Below the pieces are notes generated by a model. The model saw only the letters and a program-made list of their open reading frames with translations, did not search any database and was not told the DNA's origin. A DNA stretch of 64,000 nucleotides from Sceloporus undulatus (lineage: Eukaryota; Chordata; Lepidosauria; Squamata; Phrynosomatidae), in NCBI RefSeq assembly GCF_019175285.1, contig NC_056527.1:111114389-111178388 (forward strand), read 5' to 3'. Positions 33,201 through 47,300 of this stretch are shown here, in pieces (within the stretch, counting starts at the first letter, position 1; every line of letters starts with the position of its first letter). The position numbers and the translations under genes were made by a program.

Positions 33201-36200
33201 TGCTCAGCATCCGCACGCTCCGGAACTCTAACATGTGATGGCGGCACCATCTTTAGGCACCGCCATCCACACAGCATGTATATCGATGATGTCACGCGCA
33301 TGCCATGTCAAAACAGTGCGGCACGTGTGTGACATCACCGCAACATCCCAGGGCGCTTACGGCACCTTGGCAGCATCGCTGGAAGAAGCTCCATTTTGGA
33401 GCTCCTTTTTGCTGTGGATCGTTGCCGCGGCCATGCAGTTCTTTCTTCCAGTCTATATCAGGCCTTGGTCTACTTTTTCAGAGCCATGCATCTACGAAAG
33501 CAAATGCTACGACTTTTTTCACACAGTTAGTCTCAAAGGTGCTACACGATCCTTTGTATACTGAAATTCCAGCCTAGCACAGCTATGTCTCTGACTTCTT
33601 TTTTGTGGGATAGAATCCTACCCCTGTTCCTTTCATGTTATTTTTCCCTCTGGAATAAATTTTCTGTTGAAGACTGAGTGCCTGGGAACACATCTATGCT
33701 GTTAAGTGACGCATACCTGTACCTGCATTTCAGAGTTCACCACTATGTCTGCTTGAGATTTGGCTGCTGCTCCACCAGCAGAGCACAACCTACCTTCCTT
33801 TTAATTTTTAACACTTTTCTCTCCATTCCCCCAATTCCTTTTCCAGGTACCCTTCAGATTTACATGCCTTCTCGCGTAGTCGCCTCCCAGGGCCCTGGGA
33901 CTCGCATCTTGCTGGCACTCGCATGAAACTGCCGAAACCAAACACCTGGGATCGAGAACTGAGCCAGCGTGGGAACTATGCCATGGTCTGGGAAGACCTG
34001 ATTGGTAAGTGTCACGGTCAAGAGATTTGAAGATTTTATCTTATTGCGCTGCTCAAGCCACCTGTTGGAAATTGATGTCACATTAGCCTGCGATGATCCC
34101 AAATGGCATTTGTAGCCTTTCAAGAAAACAGGTTTTGAAGGAATTGTGCAATCTAACTTTCACCCAGTCATTGTTGCAATGAAGGCATATGATGCCTTTC
34201 TCTCTGGTCCTAGGGTATGTTAAAGAAATATCCATTTTCCACTGTGGCAAATTCATGTCTTTATTTTTAAAGTGAAAATCCTTCAAATTTCAAATTACAA
34301 GAAGTAATATCTAGAAGGAAGAAACAGCATCTACAGAACAAAGCACTTATATAAAGGTGCAAAAGTTTCATAAATACAGTATTGGGAGGAAAAAAGCAGA
34401 AAGAAGTGGAAATATCCAATAAAACCTGAAATGAGAGGCTAAGGGTGCATTTAAAAAGAAATCATGCCACAGACTAGCCCAATGCAAAACAAAATTGGCA
34501 ATTTGGTATGGCCTTCTTCAGGGAAACGGAATTTGAGAATCACATTTCAGGGATTTTTTTTTTTAAATTGTTTGCAAAGCATGTGGCTGGCAAACTGTAA
34601 TTTGGCTATCAAACTGCACAATTTCTGCAGATTCAGAATTCTTCTCACCTTCGCATAGAGTTCTGACTAAGGCACAAAAACATACCTGTGGTTCTCCTTC
34701 GCAGGTGACGGGAAGCTACCCTTTATGGCCATGCTGAGAAACCTCCGCAACATTCTGAGGTCTGGAGTGAGCGAGAGATGCCATAAACGCCTGCTGAAGC
34801 GCCTGGAGGACAAAGTAAGGCCCTTGTGTGTGTCTGTTTTTATAAAGCCAAGGTGAGAGATTTCCACAGTTGAGCTTGGGATTGTCTATTCAGCTTGGCA
34901 GAAAAAGGTCTTCCCCTCTTCTTCTCCCTGGACCTTTTAATTGGAGGTGCTGGGTATTTTTTCTTTAGCTGTATTCCATGCAAAGCATGTGCTCTGTTAC
35001 CAAGTTATGGCCTTTTACTGATGGCAGTCACTAAGCAGTGTAATGTTTTGCTCATCTGTCTTATATATATACCCTTCTGTAATAATAAAAGAGGATGCAA
35101 ACATATGCAGTGGTTAGGAACATCTGCCACCTAGTAACTGAAGCTGGTACTACAGCCTCAATACATAGAGACACGTTAAAATTACTAGTATATTTTAGAG
35201 TCATAACTATAAAGCTTTGAAACAAAGGGGCAAACAGACCAATAAGAAGAATTGACTTGGGGCTGGAGTGGGGGCATGGTGACCGCATGCCCCGACTTTG
35301 CCCCCAAGCCAGAGTCCCTCTGCCCGTCTGAACAGTATAGGAACGCTCCTGGCTGCAGTGATTAGAGTCCACATACTGCAGGAGTGTAGAAGAGCCATGG
35401 CAGTGCTGAAAGGGGCACCATTTGCTGGCACAAAAAGGAGCGGCTTTCTGCCGCTCCTTTTTGCGCTGAGAAAAGGCCAAATTGGGGTTGCAACATGAAG
35501 TTGCCATGGCCCCAATCTAGCACATAAAGGGCCATGTGTTTTTGGCCATAGGCCCCAGAACCACAGTATGCTAAAGAGATTTAAAGGATATGCTTAGGAA
35601 ATTCTGGGGTTATTTGATTTGGAAACATACTAGTAATTTTAATGTGTATCAAGCCTGTAGTACCAGTTTTAATCACTAGGTGACAAATGTTCCTAACCAT
35701 TGCATAGGTTTGCAATTGGTATAGTTTGCAAAAGGGATGGAAAGATTTTTTACAAAACTGAACAGCAAATGAAAAAGGTGAGGATAATTCAGTACAACAA
35801 GACTCTTTGTAGTTTAGGACTTACTCTGCATACAGAAACCCATATAGCTTTTTGTGCAGAAATGAGGGCAGTTGTGCCCACAATAAGAATTCTATCCCCC
35901 AAGTCAAATTTACCTCCAGCCCTCAAATTTCTAGTGTTGCACAGAGTGAGATGTAGAAAATCCTTCACTCCTAGAGCTCTTCTGTTTGCTGTGCTCACTT
36001 TCTCTTCAGCACATGGCCTACCCCCTTTCTTTAGATACCTAAACTACTATTTCTAAATGTCCAACTGAAGTTTTAAGTTACTGCAATGCAAGAAATTTGG
36101 GGACTGAAGGAAATTTTAATGGAGGGGGAGTTAACACCCTTCTTTTGCCTTCTCCCATAGCGACATCTCTGGACTAACAAACAGAACCAATGAGCTATCT

Positions 36201-38805
36201 GAAGGATGGGCAATACAGCACATATTTCTCTGTGTTAGCCTCTTCTCCTTCACACCCTCCTGACAGCTTCTTTATATACCAAAGTTTTTCCTCTACATTC
36301 TTCTACCTACATACTTGCATTTTATCATACTACAATAATGAACATCTAGGTAATTTTATTTTGTCATCTGCTTTTATGTTGCTTGCTGCTTCTTTGTCCT
36401 TGCCAGGAATCTGTGATCCGCAGCAAACAGCTCCCATTTCGCTTCCTTGCAGCCTACAAGGTCCTTTGGGGGCTAGAGAAAGACCTCAGAGAAAAAGGTG
36501 AAACCTCTGGAGTCAGATTTCTTGTTTGATTTTTGGTGTTCTTCTGTTACATTATTGTAAAAAAAATTGTTTGAGTCAATTTGTGGCTCAGTAACGTTGG
36601 TAGTACCAGTGTTTCTTTAACCAGGATTTACTAAACTTTGGTCCTCCAGGTCTTTCAGGCTTCAGAATTACCAGCCAGTTTGACTGCTGTTCAGGGATTC
36701 TGGGAGTTTAAGTCCAAAACACCTAGAGGACCAAAGTTTGGGAGCCACTGTCTTAAGCTATCTGAGATGGGGGATTGGCAGTGTGGTTTTTCCAATGGTA
36801 TGCCAGTACCATATTTGTTCTCGTTGACTACAATTGTGTCTTTCTGTCCTGGAAACCCCTGGAACTGGCAGCTGATGGCTTATGGGCCACCATATTAGGT
36901 AGTACCTCTAATGGCTGTATTTTAAAAGGAAATACAGCATGTGTTGTGGTTCTTAAACTAAACACCATGCACATAGAACATACCTTTACAGTTTGAAAAG
37001 GTCTGGCTTGTTCCTCAACAGCAGGCTTCCAAAGTGGTTGGTGGTCAGGAGGAATTTTTTTAAAAATTGGATTTATTGTCTGTATGCAAATAAGCATGAA
37101 GGCCCAAATGGAGGGGGAAATATTCTCTCATTTAGTGATATGCTTACTTACTGTTCATCCACATTTTTTGCGATGCCATGGGAGGAGGAGGAAAGAGAAA
37201 GAGAATGAGAAATTGGAAATAAGATGATGAGAATGAATAGATGTGAAGGGAGGTTGACTGTTTAAGGGTGGGCCAAGTGCAGCTCATAAGCTGTATGTTA
37301 CTGTTCTGGGCACCCAATGGTTATTTTTCGCCTCTAGGCATCAGGGCATTTTGTCATATTTTTGGCCCTCTTTAACCATTTTAGGACCAGGCTTTTGTTA
37401 AAACAAGAAGTCAACAGGAAATGAGATCCTGATAACACTCTGTTGTAAAAAAAAGACCTCTCCTAAAATGGCCCAAGGGGCTAAAAATCTGGCAAAAATG
37501 CTCCCAGGGGACATTGGCAGCAAAGAAATTGTTACCTGTGTGGTTTAAGGTGGTCAGATCTCAGGGCTTGGTCCTGTGTCTTCAGGTTTCATGCACCCCC
37601 TGTAAGGTGGCTTGAGGTGGGAATGCGACTTTTGGCTGGACTGAGCATTTTTTCCCCCTCTTCTGACTGCAGATACACCCTTCCCAACAGTGGGTAAGAT
37701 CATCCAACAGATCCTGAATCAATTTGGCCTACGTTTACCTGGGAAACCCATTAGAACTTGGACTGGTCAAGATTTGCGTCAATGCATGCAGATCCCAATG
37801 ATTGCCAACTTGGTGATGTTGAAGAAGAAAAAACTACGCAAGGCCAGGTGAGGATGGCACAGTAGTGGCTTTTGTAAACCTATAAGCAGCAGAAGGGTTT
37901 GAGGACAGCAGTGTATGTGCATGTCCTTGTATACACACACTTGTGTGTGTGCTTACCTGCACCAGAAGATCAATCTAGTCCCTCTTCCTGTATTCCCATC
38001 CTAGCTTTTCCTCCACACTGAACTGAGCAAATAAGGGAGGGCTGGCCCAGTCACTAACAACCACAACCACGGCTGAAATCCTGTTGGTTACTCACAACCA
38101 CAGTAGAATCTTTGAATCAACTGTTGAATGGTGAGTCAATGCATAGACTATATATTTATTGGATTTATATCCCACCTTTTCCAAAATGCGATTCTTTAAA
38201 TCCAGTTGATTCAATAGCTCTACTCTAGTTAGGAGTAACAGTAGGATTTAGGCCAATAAAGATAACAACAACAACAACAACAACAACAACAACTTATATC
38301 CTGCCTTTTCCCAATATGGGGACTCAAGATAGCTTACAAAATGTTAAAACTAACATACACAAACATCAGTAAGATAAGTGTGTAAAAGTTATTTTAAAAT
38401 ACAGTTAAATAATTTTTAGAATTAAAACCAGTCTATGAAAGCTGATGCTGCCAGTTTCTTTCTTTCAGTTAGTCTTAAAGGTGCTACAAAATCTCTCTAC
38501 ATACTGATCTTAAAACCAGTCCACTGGCTACCAATTAGCTTCCGGGCAAAGTACAAAGTGTTGGTTATTTCATTTAAAGCTCTATGCAGTTTGGGTCTAG
38601 GTTACCCTCAGATCCACTGGGAAATGTTTGTTCCAAGTTGCCAGGTCTAGACTGGCAACGGTTTCCCAGAGGGCTTTTCATCTGCTGCTCCCAAACCATG
38701 GAATGATCTGCCGGAGCTGATATGACAGCTGAAAACAGCATTAAAGACATATCTTTTAATGCTGTAAGCCACCCCTATTGTGATGCGCAGAGGGGCAGGA
38801 TAAAA

Positions 38806-38853
<48 letters not shown>

Positions 38854-41800
38854 TTCTGGCAGCCTACCCAGTCAATTTTAAATTACTTTTTAATTGTATA
38901 TGTTCCCTTATGAATGCATTTTAATTGTTTTATTGTATTTATTTTAACTATGCATTTGTATTTTTAATTGTATTTGTGTTTTAACATGCTATTCTTCATC
39001 TCGAGGAGACGTAGGGGGAAATGAAATATTAATATTATTATTATTAGTATTAATATTAATCTGTGTGTATTCCTCTCCCCATGTTTCTTTCATCACAGAT
39101 GTGTGTATTACAGCCAAGACATCCTGGAGCGTTACCGCCAGGCTCTAGAGACTGCAATCCACATTTCTGTCCGGCATAATTTGCCCCCAATTCCTGGCCG
39201 CACCCTTATTTTGATTTCATGTGCCCAGGAGATGTACAGCACATACATGAGAGCCAAGGAACTCTGCTGCCCAGGTGGTGCCCATGAGTACAGGACCAGC
39301 GAATCCCCGACGGTTTGTAAAATAAAAAAAGCTACTGAATAACAATCTCTCCCCTTTTATTTTACTGTATTTGGTGTGTGTGATGGAGCGACAGAGAGAT
39401 TAAGCAAACCAATATCATTTCTATCGTGTGTATGTGCGTGCATGTGCAATTAACAAACAGAACTAAACGTGGAGTCTGCAGTCTCACTCTTCGCGGGAGG
39501 GACAAGTGAGGAGGAACAAAATGGCAGCGCACAACCACACACGACCTTGCATGTACACCTTGGGTGCTCATGCCATTATTTTCAGAGACTCGAATATTTG
39601 CGAGTCGCCATTTTCATGGGGGGGGGGCTACTGTATAACATGAGCAAAAAGTTTCAGCTTTTGCCTTCTTTAGTTGCTAAAGATGAAACTCAGCTCCTGT
39701 GGAGTTTTTGTGTCCATCATCAGTTGCATTATAGTTAAGGTATATCCAGAAGGCCCCAGATTCTGCCTGAGTTTGGAAGTTCTGCCTGGTTAGTACTTGG
39801 CGACTGATTAAAAAATACCAGGTATTACAACTTGCAGGCTATATTTCAGATGAATATTCGAGTATTGCTTGTTCAGGAAGTTGACAAGTGATTTGAAGGT
39901 TGTTGTTGTGTGCCTTTGAGTTATTTCCCTAAACCCTAAAGTGAACATATGACAGGGTTTTCTTGGCAATATTTGTTCAGAGGGGGTTTGCCTTTGTCTC
40001 TTTCTGAGGCTGAGAGGGTGTGAGTTGCCCAAGGCCATTCAGACTTTCCTTTGGCTTATTGGAGATTTGAGCCCTGGGTTTCCTGAGCTCAAACCACTAC
40101 ACCATAGTGACTCTCTACGTCTAGTTACCATTCCCTCTCCTACTAACCAGCCTTGCTTCTTCACCTAAATAAGAAACTGCTTTTATATTCAGTCAGATCC
40201 TTGGTGCAACTTGTCTAGCTGTAAGAACGGACCTTAAAGGAACTAGAGCCTTATGTCTCTCTTTAAATTAATTATTTCTCTCCAGAAACTGGAGGTGGCC
40301 ATGTTGTTAGGCTCCATGGTGTACTCAGCTGCCGAGGAAGCCCAGCTCCTTCTCTGTGACCAGTACAAAGTCTTGGAGCCTGTTGCTATGACAGGCTCTG
40401 TGCTGAAGGACGTGCAAACCCTAAAAAGTCTGGTAAGATGTGAAATTGGGGGACTGTGTGGATCATCTTCCCAGGCTGAGGGTATGACAGTTTTAACCCT
40501 CTCAGGGTTTTTGGGGTGAGAATGGATAAAGTTATAGCAATAGCAATGGCTTTTACATTTCTATACCGCTTATCAGTGAACTCAGGTTTACAATCTATAG
40601 GCCAGTAGCCCCCAACCAGCTGGGTACTCATTTTACCGAACTATAAAAGGATGGAAGGTTGAGTCAACCTTGGAGCCCTGGGATCGAACTCACAACCTTA
40701 TGGCTGCACTACCAGCATTTAACCACTGCATCACCAGAGTATAATTCCTCTCTCAAATTTAAGAAAGGAAAATGATGAGGAAATTGATTATTGATTCTCC
40801 CTTCCCCCTCCATATAGAGGGAAGAAAAGAGATTTCACCCAAACATTAGGAAAAACGTCTTGACTGTAAGAGCTACTTGACAGTAAAATAGACTGCCTTG
40901 GAGGGTGGTGGACTCTCCTTCTTTGGTCCTTAGGCAGAGATTGGGTCACCATCTCTCAGGAGTGATATAGTTGTGAATCCTTGCATGGCAGGGGGCTGAA
41001 CTATATGACCCTTGCGACCCTTCCAGCTCTGCAATTCCATGGTTACTTTATTGCTTGCCCAGTAGCTGTGCCACTCCCACCAGGTGTACCTCTTCACTGG
41101 GTGCACACCTCCCTGGGTTGTCACCCAGTGCAGTCCACACTCCTTGCATCCCCCTAGTGATGCCTTTGCCCCAAAGGGGCACAAAAATAACCCTGGCAGC
41201 CATACCGATCCCCTTCCTGACTTAAAGGAACATACATGTGTACAAACATTAAAGATTTGTCCAAAACATTTTTAATACATTGTAATACATCCGATCAAAA
41301 AGGGGTAGCCACACCCTCATCATATGGCAGAGGGAAGCACCATCTGTATTATTTAGCCAACATTTAGATGAAGTAGTTGAATGCTTTCTCAAAAGATGCA
41401 GTGGTGTCCAGTATACCCGAAACATCCGTTTTTTGCTCAGCCAAACAGTTTTAAATCTAAAGAGGTTTCAGATATTGAAGCAGTAAACCATTTCATCAGG
41501 ATGTTGTGTATGTCTTTGTGTGTGTGTGTGCACATTTGCACTGTATAGAGATTCTGTTCTACCTCTCTGTTCCTTTTACTTCTAGGGGATACGTTGCTTG
41601 GATGAGAGGAAACGCACAGCCAGTGACATTGTCATGGACCTCCTCATCCAGCGGCAGCATGTGAGTCTTCAGGGGGTTTGCAGTTTTTACATCAATTAAC
41701 CATTGCTGCCTTGTTAGGAAGGCCACCTAACAAGAGGAATCTTTGTAAATCAAACAGTCAGTAGTCATGTGATTAACCATCTAAGATTTCTTTTGTTGGG

Positions 41801-44287
41801 CAGTAGCCCTAGCAATTAAAAGCTGGCAGATTTATTGAATCTAAGTGCTTTTTTCCTAAATAGGCTTTTTTTGCAGCCAAATTATTTGGAGGGGGATTGC
41901 TGGGGGCTTCAGTAGAATGAGGGTCTTAAAAGATGCAGTGGACTTTCTCCCTCTGGGCACACAATCCCCACCTTTTCCATAGACTATGTTGGTTAAGGCT
42001 GATGGGAATTGCAGTTCAGCAGTTCCCATCAGCCTCACAACTGCACTTCACCCATAACTGATCTCAGTCCCAAGCTTGGAAATGTTCCTTTTTTTGAACT
42101 ACAACTCACCAGATCTTTAGAGAACTCTGTAATCTAAAAAAGTAATGCTCCCATTCTAGGATAAGATGATAGATTGCAGGTTAATGGGGGTGGAATGGTG
42201 CCAGTTAATGGGGAAGGTCTTGTAGGAATGTGATGAAAAACATGATCTGTATTCTCTGATATTCTATTAATATGTATTTAGGTGATGACTCTGGTTTTCT
42301 GGCAGCATTTTCAAATTTCTTGCACGTTCGTTAACCCACTCAGTTTATTCTTCCCATTCCAGGTGGACACGATCCTGTTGCTCAGCAATCACCCCGAGAG
42401 TCTTCATGGCTCATGCCTCTGGCTCTATCGCGACCGAGTGTCTCCAGGCTGCCTCTTTGTGAATGTTTGCGCCCAAGCAGTGTGAGTAGGAAGCAATCTA
42501 GCTGGATCAGCCCAAGTCACAGAACAAGATGGCTCTCATCCCTCTCTCACTTCCATTGTATGCACAGAAGCCAAGTAGTTGTTGTTGCTGTTACGTGCTT
42601 TCAAGTCATTTCTGATTTCCGGCAACTCTAAGGCAAACCTGTCATGGGGTTTTCTTGTCAAGTTTCTTCAGAGGGGTTTGCCATTGCCATCCTCTTGAGG
42701 CTGAGAGTACATGACTTGCCCAGGGACACCCAGTGGGTTTACATGGCCAAGGCAGGATCTAAATTCTGGTCTCCAGTATCATAGTTCATCATTCAGATCA
42801 CTACACCACACTGGCTCAAGTCTGCACTGGCTATTGGATTACATCTTCCACTGCAGCTGAAAAGAGTGGTTCACTTTAAGTCAGTGGTTCCCAAACTTTG
42901 GTGCTCCACATATTTTGGACTTCATCTCCCTAAAATCCTGTTGGTCAGGCTAACTGTGGTTTCAGATATACAAAACATCTGGAAGACCAAAGTTTGGGAA
43001 CCTCTGCTTTAAGGAGTTCTGAGCAATCTGGGTGATATACAGCTGTTTTTCTCATCATCTTGTTGCCATCTCCAAAAATCTGCTGCCTGAGGCTGCAGCT
43101 TCACTGTGCATAATGTGAGTGTGATGAAATAATGTAATGAAGATGCTATTCGTAATGTAATGCTATTCATCATGTATTCATTATGCTATTCATAATGTAA
43201 TGAAGCTGCTTTGCTATAGTGTCAGTTCAGGACTTTGGACACCATTATTTGGACTTCTTGTCCACTTTTGTTTAGAAACTTAGCCTGGGTTTGCATATTT
43301 TAAAAGAATATCTTATAACTTACTAAGTGTTCTTTCCATCCCCTCTCCCCCATATTTCTATTTCAGGGGATTAAGGACATTCGGTTGCCGAAATGAGGTG
43401 GTGATGGGTGGATTCAGTGAACAGGTACTCAGGTGAGTCCCAGGCATGTTTAGTTGGGTGAAAATAAATATGGAGAACCTCCTTGTTCAATCACAATGTA
43501 CTGTATACTTGCTTTCAATGGAAGGACAGTGTCACAGTGAGCTTTAAGGTCCAGAAGAGGTTTTTTTGTTTTTGTTTTGTTTTTTGTTTTTTTTTGCATG
43601 AGCTCTGATAGCTGGTGGCTACTAGATCTTGAAGAAGAAGTTTGGCACAGTTGAAATGGAGCCAGCAAAGTAGTAGTAAAGGGTGGTGTTTGTGCATTTT
43701 GCAGTTGATAGGAGGTGCAGATATACACTTATTTATTTATTTTTTAATCTTTGGCAGATTCATGGCGGAATGTGGTGACTCTCGACTCCTAGAGCATGTT
43801 GGGAAGGTTGATGAGATCCATGGCCTACCCAAGCAGTGGGACATCATGGTGGCTAAGAAGGAAACAGGGGTTGTGTCTTTGATACCTGCCCCCAAGACCA
43901 GGTGATCATGAAGGAAAGGGGGACTGGGTGGGCTTTATCTGAAAAAGGGTGTTGGGTTTTGACTCCTGGTTTTTTTCCCTTCAGGTGGTGCTCAGTGAGA
44001 ATTTTTGTCTCCTCCACCTTTCGGGATATGCATGGAGAACGCGACCTGCTGATCCGCTCTGTCTTCCCTGAGCTACGGGCACGGGCAGCCCAGTTCTGCC
44101 TGGCAATTGAAGATATTGACCTGCGCTGGGGGATCACTGAACACGAGAGCCAGCGGAACAGGTATGAGGCTAGAGGGATAGAACATGGTGGCTGTATGGG
44201 TCAGGAATTCGGTAAAGAGGAGTGCTGAAGAACAGGGAGACAACATGTTTTGTGTGTGTGTTGGAAGTGAGATGCATTATTAACAAG

Positions 44288-44328
<41 letters not shown>

Positions 44329-47300
44329 TTGGCATCCCACATCTTCGTGGATTAGAGCTCCCACCATCCCTCTCATTGGTCATGCTGGCTAGGAATGATG
44401 GGAGCCCCACAAGATCCTGAAGATGACACCGATTCCCCACTCCAACTGGTAAATTTATGCATATTAAAGACAATTTGTTCTGTAAGGTATAAGGAAATTG
44501 TCAGCTGACAAAATTTCCACAGTCTACATCCACAGGATGGGATCCTCTAACATCCAGTGAAATCCTGATCTTACACTAGTAATTTTTGAACTAGGTTGGC
44601 GTCTTTTGTTCTGAAGAGGTGACAGAGCAAATGAGATCAGTGTCAAAGTGTTGCCTATGTACTTAGAACAGAGTTGGAAATTATGTGGCTTTCCAGATGT
44701 TACTGAACTTCAACTTTCAGCCACCCTAGCCATCATATCCAGTGTTAAGAACGCTAGGATGTGCAGTCCATCAACAACTGGAAAGCTGTACCTTTCCTAC
44801 CCCTGGCCTCAAGGCAATGGCGGGTTACAAACCGCCACTTGGGACGTCCGCAGGACGTCCCATTTTAGAAAAGGGGTGTCGCTTCTAGATGCCCCTGGCT
44901 CCAATACGGACTCTGTCCGTACAATATGGGGCTGGCCGTTCCACATGGCCGGCGCCATCTTTACGTATCGGACGCTGTGCGTCCGAACATGTCGCGGCGT
45001 CTGTGACGTCGCGAATGCGCCCCTGGCGCCTCACGATGTCACAGAGGCACCGCAAGAAGAAGTTCCATTTTGGAGCTTCTTTTTCGGTCCGTGCGGGAGC
45101 CACGCAGTGTGGCTGCTGCAGCTCCCGCACGGAGCAAACGGCGGCGGCAGCAGACCACCTCAAAGCGGCGGTTTATAACCCGCCAATATTAAAACAACAA
45201 GGCCAGCTATACCATTAGGCAAAGTGGAGCCACTGCCTCACTTGGCAGATGCTGGAGAGCAGTAATAATGGCCCCAGAGCTGCTCCTCATGGCCTTTCCT
45301 CTTTTTTGGAGGACAAAATTGTGTGTACACCACACAGATTATCCTTTACCACCTAAACTGTTCTACTGTTCTCAGGGTTGATGGAAGACCCTTTCCCAGT
45401 TTTCAACCATGAGTCCAGAAATCTGCTGTACATGACAATAAAATGTCTTGGGCTAGTACTATAAAGCATTCTGTGAATTTTATCAACCATCTACACCCCG
45501 CTCCCCACAAACCCACGCTATTGGTATATGCTTCTAAGGAGGTGAAAATAGATGCTAAGCAGAATGCAGGATGCTGTATTATAATCTCTTATTCTTGTCT
45601 TGCCCTCCTCCTCTCTAGGCAGCTGGAACTTTGCTTGTCTGAAGTCTCTCAGAGTCAGCTCTTCATTGGCCTTCTCGGTGAACGGTATGGTCACATCCCT
45701 AGGCAGTATTCCTTACCAGACGAACCCCAATATGAATGGGTGAGTATCCGTGGGTATTTCTGGTAGTACTTGGTGGCATTTAGGAGTACTTCTGGTAGGA
45801 CATGGGGGCATTTAGGATGTCAAATGGTTACATTTTGTTTTCATACAAAATGGCTACCATTTGGAGCTCTGTGTCCATAAGGGACATCCTGTACCAGTAC
45901 CTGAAAGGAGATGTCCTCTTTGCACCATGGAAAGTAAACATATATTCACAATTCATTTCCTATTGGAAAAAGTGTTAAGAGTGGCAGTGGACAAAACATC
46001 ATGCAGAGTAGCATAAGTAAAGAAAAAAGTAGAAATTTCCTGACCCCAAATGCTTATGTTTTTGAAAACAGTGGGAGAGGACCAAGGGAAAAATCAAGGA
46101 CTATATGTGTAATCAATGGGAAAACAAGCTCAAACCTGACTAAAACAAGCTCAAACCTCTGACAACAGCATATTTGTACTTTTAAAGGTATGTTGGAATA
46201 AATAGAGTTTGGATCTTGCCTTTGCAGGTGAAATCCTATCCAGCAGGCCGCTCCATCACTGAGTTGGAGGCTCTCCAATTTCTGACTGGTGGTAAGGATC
46301 CCACTGCAGGATCCAGGGCATTCTTCTACATGCGAGAGCCAGACTTCCTTGGGTAATGCATTTTATTTTTGAAATCATACACAAGAGTATAGTTCTGATC
46401 CTTTAAAGTGATTGACTTGTCCTAATGCATATAGTTGAAAACATTTTTTTGTGTTGTTCATTGCTGTCAAGTCACTTATGGCGACCACTATGAATGAGAG
46501 ATCTCCCAGGCTGCATCTGCACTGCAGGAATAATCCAGGTTGACACTACTTTAACTGCCATGGCTCAATGGTATGGAATTCTGGAAATTGTAATTTGGTA
46601 GGACTTGCATATCAACTCACTACAGCTCTCTGACAGAGAAGGCTAAATGTTTCACAAAACTACTATTCCCAGAATTCTATAGCATTAAGTCATGGCAATT
46701 AAAATGGTGTCAACCTGGATTAATACTGCAGTGTGGATGCAGCCCCAGTCACTCTGTGATCAATAGCTCTGCTCAGGTGTTGCAGACTCAGAGTCATGCC
46801 TTCCTTGATTGAGTCTATTCACCTGTAATGAGGTCTTTGTCTTTTCCCGCTGCCGTCTACGTTACCAAGCATCATTGTTTTTAATAGTGAGTCAAGTCTT
46901 CTCATCATGTATCCAAAGGACAACAGTTTCAGTTTTGTCATCTTGGCTTCTAGGGAGAGTTCAGGCTTGATATGCTCTAAGATCCATTTATATGTCCAGG
47001 ATATCTGCAGAACTCTCCTCCAGCAACACCTTTCAAATGAGTTTGTTCTCTTACTATCAGCTTCTTTCCTTGTCTCACCATCTCATAGTAGATATAAGTT
47101 TCTCCATAAATATAACGTGCCAGATCCTTGCAATACAGTTATTGATTGATGGATACATCCAGTTCTTCCAATTTAGTGCTTTTTCAAAGTAGGCAACTGT
47201 GCATAAAAGATAATGAGGTCTTTGTCATTCAGCTTGTTGTATTCATGATCAAAAATGGAAAGAATAATAATTTTGGAGTTGGGGCTTGTAATTTGACCAG

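Noticed and set aside
32759-33332. Several open frames of 80-133 codons
   Set aside because: They lie on GC-rich MITE copy A and its decayed neighbour; same reason.
44648-45178. 176-codon open frame on the + strand (and 109 and 92 codons in other frames)
   Set aside because: It falls on GC-rich MITE copy B. Low stop-codon density follows from the GC content, and no conserved protein is suggested.
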